A model generated the notes under the pieces. The model was not told the origin of the DNA. It worked only from the letters and a program-made list of their open reading frames with translations, and made no database searches. Positions 1 through 11,800 of a DNA stretch of 64,000 nucleotides are shown piece after piece. The DNA is from Owenia fusiformis (lineage: Eukaryota > Annelida > Polychaeta > Sabellida > Oweniidae): assembly GCA_903813345.2 (NCBI GenBank), contig CAIIXF020000001.1:42129366-42193365 (forward strand). Reading direction: 5' to 3'. Numbering within the stretch: position 1 is the first letter of the stretch; every line of letters starts with the position of its first letter. A program made the position numbers and the translations under genes.

Positions 1-1569
1 TGAGCCAAACATGTCAGTTTTTGAAAGGCAATTTTAATTCTCAATGCTTTTTATTAGCGGTAAGTGAATTATTCAATATTATCCCTATTATCGCCTGCTC
101 GAATAACTTGTATTTTTCTTGATTTTTGTTTTTGAAGTTGCTTGTCTTTCTTGGAAAAGTCAGGTGTGCATTTATTGGAGTGTCTGTGTCCATTAGAGAT
201 AATACAGTATGTCTTTAATAAATAATGTGTCTAGGAAAAATACCAGGCCTGCCAAAAATTGCCTTTCTGGCCCACTCTGTATTTGTGAACATTTGGGACC
301 AGATTTAGATTAATGGGGTCGTGTATTGAAATTAAGAGGAAATGTTGTGAACTATTCAATCTTCATAAAATGTTTTTAAATAATAGTACCCCTTGATGTT
401 TGATTATTATATTAAAGTGGTGTAAGTATTCTCAGTTGCATACTTGTCTGCCCTGAAGAGACAATTACAGTACACCTAATATTTATTTTAATTGATTATA
501 TTGCATTTGCATCCCATCGTGCAAGGTTTGTAACCTTTCGTAGGCATCCCACTGCCAGATAACAATGGTATACAAAATAACAGCATGAATAATAATTTGG
601 AATTCTTATGTTCTTTGTTTTGAATCACAAAAACTGCAGAAAATTATACTATAAATGATGCTCAAATATAATTTTCCTGCCTTGAAATATGTTTCCTTAA
701 ATTGCCAGTACATGTATTATTACTGGCTAGACAATACATTGGTCGCACTGTTTTGCACTTTATTTATGATAGATTGTCTTTTGTACGATTGACAATAAAT
801 TATTTGCTTCCTTCAATACAAGTCTGACACAAATAATATTCTCGTATAAACTGGCTGAAAAATTCTGTAAATTATCCAGAAGAAAAATTGCTGTCAGAAT
901 TTAAAGGTCAAGATAACACTGTCATACTTTTAAATAACACTGTCAATCAAATTGATTAATTGAATTAAATTTCTTAAGTATTTCCACTATCTGCCAATAA
1001 AGTCCCCGAAGACTAAACATTGACTAAACATCAGTCTTTCTGTCTCTCTGAAGTTTCAAGCCGTAAATTTGTCAATAAAACCTAATAAACACAGACTTAA
1101 ACACAAAGGATCAAACAACTGCCTATGACCCTTATTATGTCATTCTGCACAATAAGTTCTAGTAAGGAGACGCTTTGATAAATCAATGGCAATCAAAAAA
1201 CATTATTAATTTAGTTTGTGTACTGAGTACTTTTGATCCATGCTGTGATAAAAATACTTATCTCAGTAAGATGGGTAACCTATCGCCCTCCGAGATGTTC
1301 AGCAATTCCTTTGATAGGTCCGCGCAGAATGAATAAAGAAAGGAAATATTGAGTCCTATAGATTTAGGTTGGCGTAATATGTATCCTGAATTATTTTTGA
1401 ATTATGAATGCTGGGATGGGGCGCAGTTACAAAATCTTTCATCAAAGGCTCCTATATATACCAACTCAAACCTAAAAACTTTTAATAACATATAGGCCTA
1501 TTGAGCAAATATGATTCTTTACACTGAATTATATTGTACCAAAGGGAACTTTGAATGAATGCATGGAAC
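1..1569. other. AT-rich sequence upstream of the visible PPT1 exons, no gene seen
   Basis: Probably an intron of PPT1, because the N-terminal quarter of the protein is missing from the window. No exon with a signal peptide or the conserved HGMGD motif was found on the + strand, and no other coding region was recognised. Confidence 0.4.
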
Positions 1570-2683
1570 CACGTTGTCCAACCCAAACGCTCTGACATGC
1601 ACGACAGAGCGTTTCATTCATGCGGAAATGCTGCGGAGCGAAATAAAATGGTGGCTAATGAAGATACCATTTTGATCGTATGTATTGTTTCACTTGTTTC
1701 TCTTACATATCATACGTTATGGTGACATATTATGTACCATTCGATGAACTATACCCTGATCAAAGATCTTATTTGCCGAATTAACCACAAATTACGAATT
1801 AAACTAGTATTTATATGAAAACATTAATCTTTCTGTCAAAATAGTAGATCACAAACTATTCTCATTTGCTAAAATCCCAGTCCAAATCCATCACTTGTTC
1901 TCGAGAAATACTTGTTTTCCTCGAAATGCTCCGTTGATTTTGGACACAATTTTAGAAACGCTCTTGCCATTTTATTTTGATATTATATTCATATTATTAG
2001 AGACGAGTTCGGCATCGAATCTCTCAAAACTGTGTTGTACTGTGTACTGTGTGCAAAACATAAAACTATTGACAAAAAGTTTAAATGTGTCAATTAATCT
2101 TTCTTCTTTTGATGCCGAGGGGTATAATAGATCTTTTCTTTCTCTTCCTGGAAAGGAAAGTCAAGCTAATTCCTAAATATCTAGACTAGTACCGCAGCGT
2201 TTCCACTTCACTGTGTTAACCAGGTCGCAGCGTTTCTTGAATATTTTTGGTAATCAAATCACAATTACGATAATGTATGGTATGGTGTGTTGAAGCTTTA
2301 GAATTTGACCAAAATATACATGTACTCGGATGCTCTAATCTTGATTCAGCTAATCACATGTCTTGACAAAAGAGGTTTTGACATGTAGAATGACAAATCC
2401 ATTTATGAATTTTGATAAATATACTGTTTCGTACAGCTCTTCCTAATTGCTTCAAACGTCAACAGCCAGCCAAGTACAACATGAATATCACACCAAACGA
2501 TTCGGCATCGAATGGGATACTCGAAATAAGTAACACATACCTCTTATTCCCATTACTGGGGAAATCTTCAGATGACTCATCATTCCCGCCCATCATTTTT
2601 CCTACTCCGGAGTGTTTCTTTGTTTAGTTTCAGTAATGAAATGCTCCCTCGTGCATGTTAGAGCGTTTGGGTTAGACACTGTG
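1570..2683. mobile_element. Transib-like non-autonomous DNA transposon, 1.1 kb
   Basis: The ends are inverted copies of each other for about 45 bp. The left begins CACGTTGTCCAACCCAAACG and the right, read inward, begins CACAGTGTCTAACCCAAACG. The element is flanked by an exact 5-bp duplication GGAAC (1565-1569 and 2684-2688). A 5-bp target duplication with termini of the form CACWRTG is the signature of the Transib superfamily, which is related to RAG1. The right end fits exactly; the left end differs at two positions. The inside has only short open frames (such as 1895-2176 +) with no recognisable transposase, so it looks non-autonomous. Confidence 0.65.
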
Positions 2684-2885
2684 GGAACACATTGATTTAA
2701 TAATAGAATACGACATCAAGTGGCATGTCTATGCAACCATTGATGATGGTCCCTAAATGCAATTTTGTGAAATCAGCTGATAATTATATTATATAATTAT
2801 ATAATTTTTAAACATCACGATTTTTTCTGGTGTCTTTTACCGCAGAACTCCAAACCTTCCATGTAATGATGACATTATCTTGCAG

Positions 2886-5800
2886 GACATGGAGAATGGA
2901 TTCCTAATGAATGTGAATGACCAGGTTACAATGGCTTGTGATAAGATAAAGAAAGATCCAAAACTGGCAGCAGGATACAATTCTGTGGGCTTCTCCCAAG
3001 GTGGCCAGTTCTTGTAAGTAAAAGGACCTGTGCAAATTAAATGTATGTTTAACATTGTCTACTTGGTGTTTCCTTCACCTCAATTTTCAAACATTTTTAC
3101 TTGCCAGTTAAGATTTTTACCATCTTTTAATCTATTTTTTATATCATATTAGTCAGGTAATTTTCAAAAGATGATTCTATGAAACAAACAAAACAAAACA
3201 AAACACTTGCTTGTTTGACTCAGTATTATAATCAAATGTTTTCTTGGTTTCACATGCTCAGTAAAATTAATTGACACGTATTGATTTTAAAATGGAAGAT
3301 CAATTTCAACTTTATTTTGAAATTAACTGAGAAATATTTAGCAGTTAGCCAAAGGTGGTGACATGTTGCAAGCTGTTACCAGATTGATTGATGTACTAAA
3401 AAAGATCTTATGTAGGTTTTAATGTTAGTTTATGGAATAATTATAAGTATACAAGAACCATGCAGAATGTGATGTATTATTTGAGGGACGTTTGAATGCA
3501 TATTTATATCTGAGATATAGATTGATTTGTAGTAATCAATCCTTAATTAATATAAATATGTATATGTATTAATATGTATTTTATAATGGCCTTATGAAGT
3601 TGCACTTTGACTGTAACCTACTTATGGCATTTAGAAACTCTTACATTGGCATTAATTCTGCTTTATTTTCGCATAATTTTTTTTATTGTTCCATTTTATG
3701 CTCTCTCAATATTTCATCTTCACTAAGAACGATTTTTAGCTCTCAGTATTAACTGTGAGACCTTTGACAATTGAGAGATCCTTAATTTACCCATAGAATA
3801 TCATGTCACATTCAATTAATCGGTTAATCAACTCCACTCTATCGTATATACTTTCTTAAATTGGAGCATCGAAACCTATATTATAAAAACACTCCCAATA
3901 AAATCAAATGAGAATAATATGTAAATGGTACAGCATTGAAGCAAGTCCTATTAGACAATTATATGATTTAGACAGGCTGTAAATTTCCCAATGGAAATAC
4001 AAGTCACAACTGACACTGGAATGTTTTATGTCAATTCTTACCACTGGAAAGTATTAAGTCATTGATGTAAAGTGTAAACGAATGATGTGTACAAATGAAA
4101 ACAAAATGAATACAAACAACAAAAGGATTCAGTGGAGTCACAATAAATTCCTATTTATATTACAGCTGTACCAAAAAATCTTTTTCTCATCAATTATTTC
4201 ATTGAAATCTTGAATGATGTTTTTTTCTTTGCAGGAGAGCAGTTGCCCAACGTTGTCCCAACCCGCCTATGCACAACTTGGTCTCAATGGGAGGGCAGCA
4301 CCAAGGTATGTGTAATCAATAACTCAGGAGTCATCAATCTTCCATTGTACCAGATACCATTTTCTCCTTTTCTTTCTTAAATTCATGTAAAGGCTTGATG
4401 CCTATTTTTGATCATAAAATGCACCAAATATAAAATTTGGAATGACACCATGCATCCTTCTTTTTTAATTTTTTTAATTTGATACAATTATCTAGCATTA
4501 GATTTCCATGGATGGCACTAGATACCCATAAGAGTGTACATTGTATATTTTCTACAAGCTTTGTATTTCATTGAAGAAACTTAAGGCTCTTTGGATGTCC
4601 ATGATTAGGAGTATTGCAGGGAAACACTAAGAGACCATAACGGTTGTGCTTTTTTAGTACATATGCATCTCACATGTTTTCACATGACTTACTTTTATAT
4701 TCAAGGAAATGAACAATCATATACCCATAGGCCTCATTAATGTTTATTGAAGAATGTTATTGCTTTTTTTATTATATATTGGAATGTTTTATGTATTGTA
4801 ATTGATTTGTGTATAAGCCCCGAGACTCTAAATACAATAAGTCTCAAATAGAAAAAATAATTTGTTTAGTATTTCTCACGAACCTTGAACCATGGGGTTT
4901 ACTACTTGAAAGCCTATGCTTGAACTAAGAACATGCACAAGACAATAAGTCTGATTTCCAAACTAGATTAACAAAACTGTTAATTGTTTAATTTCCAACG
5001 AGTTCTTATGTATCAAGGCATGGGATCTTGAGATAATGACTTGACCATAAACTGGATCCTTAGATAATCAAGGCAAAGCAATAGAATGTAAAATCTTACT
5101 ATTAAAGGACAACTGAAATAGGTTTTCTCTACTTGCAGCTACAGAAATGTGGTTTTCTGCATTGTAAGCCTAACAAAGAGTTCTCACGATAAAAAGAATT
5201 GTTAATTAACTGTTATTGGCCATAATATAACATAATAAAATTAATGGTTCAATCAGATTGGCCACAACATGATTAGTAATGTCATACAAAATTTATAGTT
5301 TTTGTCTATTGGTTCCTTGGTAATCTCAACATCACTGCAACCGCAGGATTGTTGTGTAAACAAATAACAAAAAATCTTAAAATTATGACGTCATAATTCA
5401 ATGGACCAAAATGGGCCACGTGGGGACCAGTGACAACTGGCTCACCTGTAATATGGTGATCTATAGGAGCATCTGTGCACCAATAGACCCTCCCATTGGG
5501 ATCTGTTTTGGAATTTTATCATGGTTAGAGCATGGGCTTTCATGGTTAGAGTCTCTTCAAGGGAATCCAATTTTGCAGTATCTTAGGTGATGGGGACTTC
5601 AATATCCATTAATAAATTGTCGAGGTGAAGACGATCATATATGATGTGTCCATGATATAATCAGTATTTTCAACTGATTTTTCTTAACTACATGTAAAAT
5701 TGTGTTTCATATATTCTGATGAAGAAAAGATTAAAAATTTGATTGTGGTACGTTTGATTTATTTCTGTATAATGAAAAAAAGCTGGATGACAAAATTTTC

Positions 5801-8800
5801 TCTTAAAAATTGTAGAACTAAAAATACATGTACCGCATAGAATAACTCCAATGGTGAAATTTTAGAAGGAGGAAGCAAAGTTTCTTCAGACTTGAAGTTG
5901 ACGTTTGCTTATTTTTCCCTTCATTATGTTCCCATTGAGACCTGATGTTACAGTGCTCCCATTAATTTTTAGGAGTTTATGGCCTTCCAAAATGCCCTGG
6001 GAATAATTCTACACTTTGCGATTATGTCCGAAAGTTGTTGAATTATGGAGCTTATGTTGGGTAAGCATACTTTTAGTGATTATTAGTTCTTATAAACCAT
6101 TGTTACCACATGTATATGTGTCTGTCTATCTGTCTGTCAGACCCTCCCTCCTTCCCTACCTCCCCTGTCCATCCGTCCGTCCGTCCGTCCATCCGTCCGT
6201 CCATTGCTAAGTATGAAAATAGCTGTCACTTTTGTTTAATGACACAAATGTGGCATGAAGTGGAATTTCATGTACTGTATGATATATTTCTACAATTTAT
6301 ACCTGATATATTTACACATGTGTACGTCATTCCCAAACAGTTACATGACCAATGCATTTGTGTATGAATATGAATGTAAAGAAATATAAAAAAACTAATT
6401 CCATGTATATAACTAACTGCTGACAGCGGTTTTGGTTACTTTTTCACTTCACTTTTTCCCATCATTTACTTGTTTGTTCCTTTGGTCTACATGTACATGT
6501 ATATGGAAGGTAAAATGTGACCATGTGATGATCTTGTAAAGTGAATATACTAGGTTTTCCAATGTTTGTTTTGGCCAGGTTTTACTTATAACAAAGCATC
6601 GATCACGCTGACTAACTAAACTTGCTCATTTTACCCAAATGGACTTTACCCATAATGCTTTGTGTGCAAAGATCAGACGTTATAGAAACACTACTACTGA
6701 AACTAACTGTGTAAGATGACTATTTGACATTATTGTATTATTATTCATTAAAGAATTACTAAGTGGAATATTAGAGTTTGGGTAGAACTAAGAATGTGTC
6801 ATCGACTTGAACTTGAGTTTGCGTTTCAATTCAATTTTGACCTGAAATGAATATGAAATGATATGAGAAATAAGATTCATATTTCATTGAATGTATCATG
6901 GTGCATCTGTCACTTTTGATACCTCCGAGCAAGGGGAATATTACTTGTGAAAATGACAGGTTTTAAAACGAAGATAGAATGAATTACAATGACAGGTTTT
7001 CAATGAAGATAGATACTTCTATCTGTATTAATAATCACTGTTATATAGATTAAATAATGAAATCATACCCCCTTATGTTATATACCAAATGAAAGCTTAA
7101 GTGTATGACCTGAACCAGTCAGTGAGTGAAAAAGGTGACAATGAAATTATAAAGCATTTTGCCTATTGGATTGTACAACTACCCCATTGAGTTACTTTTT
7201 TTCTTGATATAATTTATGTGACATGAAACACTTTAACAATGATTTTCATTTTTATTTTATTACAAATAATAACAATAACCTTTATTAGTTTAAATCTTCA
7301 TGTCAATATTATTACAATATTACTATTCTAATTGAACAATAAACTAGATAAAGTGTCCAAGATAACTGGTTACTTATTGTGTGTTCTATTCTTTCAGATT
7401 TGTTCAGAATAGGTAAGTCCATTAATGTATTCTCTAGCTGCGTTTTATTGAGAATATATACAAGAATCACCGACAATAAAAAACAGCAACTTTAAAGCAA
7501 ATCTAGATTTCCACACTTTAGATGATCTCTCATGCTTTCCTGAAGAGGCACTCCACAACAAAGGGAACATATAAAATAAACCTTTCACACAATTTTTGTA
7601 ATGGTAGGTTATTTATTGTGAGAAACTGAATGTATTTTTTCCTGAGGGAAAATCTGATGTTTTCCGATTGACCACAGAAGCCAATAACTATTGTGTTATA
7701 TGAAAAATACAATAAAAAAGTAAAACTTGATGTAAATATAAGCAATGATGCATACATGATTAGTTTCATACTGCAATATATCTTCCTTAGTTCAAGGTTC
7801 ATTATATTGACTTCAAACAGATACATATTTTTTATTGTCTATAGGATTGTTCAGGCTGAATATTGGCATGATCCAATGAATGAAGATGAATACAAGGCAA
7901 AGAGCGTCTTCTTGGCCGATATTAATCAGGAACGGGTAAAAATGATTTATTGTATTCAGTGAATTTGAACTTCCCCGAGCTATGTCATATATTAATTTTA
8001 TGCTTTCTCACAATATAATTACTGAGTTCTATTTGTTTGAAAATGATAACTTCGCAGATATGGTCAGGCGGAGATATTTACCCTGTAGCCTAGACGTTAT
8101 GATTCTACAAAACGAATTGGATAATTGATTCAAAAATCGTATATCAACGATTGATGACTTTCAAAAATACCCTTGAGACAATTCAATATTTTTTGATATC
8201 ACCTGCACAAACAAATACAATATATGGATATCTTCAGTGTTTCTGTAACACCTTACCTTCAACAAGGGGGACACCTGTACACAATAGCACATACTTTTAT
8301 CTTTTCAGGTAAAGAATCCTGTATACAAGACTAACCTGATGAAGCTTGCCAACTTGGTACTGGTTCAATTTACTGAGGACACTGTTGTGGAACCTAAAGA
8401 GTCTGAGGTATTAATATATGGAGAGTACATGTTCATGTATACATGCTTATTTACTGGTTAGGATTAAATATGGGTTTATTCCTTGTGACAATATGATATT
8501 TCCCTCTGAGCCCTCAGGAATATCATATTGTCCCTCGGAATAAACCCAATATTGAATCCCTCCTAGTAAATAACCTCTATGTAGTCTATTTGCAGTATAA
8601 CATGGGGAATGAAAACATTCCGGAGCATGTATAATTTACCCAGTTCAATTGTGACAAACTTGATGTTCAGTTAATCTATTTCACACAGTCTGTGCATAAA
8701 TGTAGCTTTCTGTGTTATAATATTACAAGATTCCACACCTGTGAGCAGTAGAATGTAATAAACCCACAAGGTAATCTGAAACTAAATCATGTCAATTCAA

Positions 8801-11800
8801 TTTCATATTCTGTTTAGTCTTTTCTGATTCTGCCTTTCAAATGACATTTTGTGCAAAACCACATATTTGATATTTATGTACAGTAAAACTGGTGCATGTG
8901 GAACACCTTTGTACCTCACAATAGTGGGAGAAGCCACATTGAGATTAATTCTGCATTTTGAGTTTATCTCGTATTAAGTGTCCAAGTTTTTGTGGACTGT
9001 GTTCAGTGGTTTGCTTTTGGAGTTTGGTGTCTGTAACAATTCGCAATAACTTTCATGGTGGTGTCACTTTGTCATGTTAATGCCTTGTTTAGAAAGAGTT
9101 CCCCATACTTGGGTATTCCACTTCACAGGTTTGACTGTACTTAATGAATCGATTCATTTTCTTCTGCATCGTTACATGAAACATCATTTTCGCATGCAAT
9201 CAATCTTCTATAAACAGTCATTAGGAATAGCACAGAAGTGTCTCTCCTTAAATGTTTTATTATCAATAATGGTTGATGAGTATGTTGAGTTTTGCTCTGT
9301 AGTCTTTAATCATATTTTTGGGTCTAGTCTAGCGGCAAATGTTTGTGGCTTCCCCCCACTGCACACCTCCCCACAAGTTCGAAGTAGATAAAGGGGGGGG
9401 GGGTCCAGAGTCTTAAAGTAAGATTATTTGGGTTCACTGCATTGCACTAATTGAAAGATGTTCAAAAATTACCTTAGTGAGAACTACAGGATGTCAAAAA
9501 ACAACGGCACCCCCTCTACAGCAAAAAGGACTTAATGTTACATGGTGTGTCATATTTCATTTTAAAGAAAATTTAATTCTGGAGTTACCTGAGAAATTTC
9601 AGCTTTATATCATATAATTTTACAGATTTACAGCTGATTCTTAGTAGTTGGTATGACCACCAGTTGCTGCTCAAACAGCAGCTTATCTGGACAGATATGA
9701 TTTCAATAAAAATTCACATAAAGGTGTAGCATTGCATAATCCTCTTCGCACTTTCTTCACATTCTTCAGAAATACATCCTTACTGTGTCTTTTTTCAAGA
9801 GGCTCTTTGTCTATCAGTTCCTATACCCTGTTTTTAAGAAATGAACCCATATGTTCAGTGCAGTTGAAATCTAGGGTAATTCTTTCATATTTCACTTTCT
9901 GAAGATTTGACTTTAAACCAGTAACAGAGCAGCAAACAAAGTACCAAGTAGCAAACTTTGAAACAATGTAGCCTTTTTAATATTAAGTTTTATTAAATGA
10001 AAGGGGATATGCCATTAAGAGGCCATTCTCTGACTTAGTCATTTTTTCAAAAGTGTGAAAATAAAAAAATTCATGAAAAGTTCTTAAAATATTCTGAATA
10101 ACAAGTTGAATATATCTATTTAATGATGGCACAAGCAAAAGTCTGAAAATTATAATGAAATGAGGGGTTTTGACAGATGCAAAATATGGTAGATTTGTGA
10201 TGAAGAAATAGAGGTTTTTGCAGTAACAACACAATTACCTCGAAGTTATCCATTATGAGAGGCTGAGGACTAAACTTGACATAATTTTCAATCTCAGATT
10301 ATCAGTAGTATCTAACTAAAGCCGGACAGCCACTCAAAATGTATATGGAGCCCATAAGATTCATTTTTCTCAATTGAAGTCACTATTTCTGTTTTTAGCT
10401 TCAGAAGATAGGAGGTACATGAACATGCTAAGTTTACCTAGACCACAAGCCTTACCACAAATATAAAGTATATAGGAATAGAGTTGATATGTGTGAAAAC
10501 CTTAAACTTCCCATTTTATTGGGGATGGAACTTGTGGACCATGTGTATTTCTAACTTCTTCACATGTGCATGGATCTAAAATTGTGGCAGCCATCTTGGA
10601 TTTGTCATATTATGTGGACATGGTTTTGGTTGTGCTGAATTTGTTTCAAAATAACATTTCTTGTATACCTTCGATAAGTGAGATAGGCATTTGAAATTAA
10701 ATACAGATAGTATACTTGACATTTAATGCAGTAAACAGTAATACAATTCATTCTTACATAATAAGTGAGTCCAGACAAAAAGTTGTTATTGTGTTAGTTT
10801 AACTGGGCATAAATTACACTCATTGGCCTTGGTTTTCTTAATTGGCTTGGATAAAATGTTGTTCTGTTTAATCAGAAAAGGAGTATAGTTCAATATACAA
10901 GTTCACATTCGTTCCATCCTCTTGTAGAAATGAATCTCATATTATTTCATCTCAAATATAGAACACAAAAATATAATAAAAAACAAGTTTCTATTAATTG
11001 CAAAAGTTAGCTTCTATGTCATGACTGAGTTTGGGTTCCGTTTCTAGGGAAAAATATCCATCTGGAAATATCGTATTGACCATTGCTATACACTCCATAT
11101 TTAATCCTCCCAGTAAATAACATTGATATACAGTATACAAGTATATATGACATCAAGGATCTGGGGTTTGGGTAACGTGAGACATGAGGCCACTTGTCTT
11201 TTTTAATCTCATATTCAATATTCTTTCTTTAAACCCTCATATTTAATATTTTTGGAGTGGTAATTCAATTATGTACCTATTTTTTATTCTTTATCCCATA
11301 GTTGAACTCTGTTCCGCTCTGTTAGGTAACATAAAAACATATTTATGATATTTTGCAAATGCGTGGAAAAAGTGATATCTTTGGAATACGGAAAATATTT
11401 CACAGATATCACCTTTTGGCAGGGATTTGAAAACTACCACCAATATGATGTGTTTTGTTACATAGTGATTTCATGACATCACGGGGATGAATGAATGGAT
11501 GTTGTTTTGATATGCTTTGTTTAGTTTTAGAGGTGAAGTATGGGAAAAATAGAACATCCAATGCATTTTCGTGATATTGTGTTAATCCAACTCATTGATA
11601 TCAATATCTGCGCTAATTCGCTATGCTAACTTGGCAATATATTGATATCAACTCGGAGATAAAGATTAAATCATTTAAAATCATATGATATCCTATACAT
11701 ATCCTGTAACTGTGCCACAACTTTCTCATATGTTATATAATTGGCACAGGCCATCATTTATTTTCCTTGAATTCATGCTTTTGTTCTTCGTTTTAGAAAT

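Noticed and set aside
6016-6367. Overlapping frames rich in proline, serine and valine
   Set aside because: They run through the TCCG microsatellite and an intron of PPT1; only 5973-6060 is coding here.
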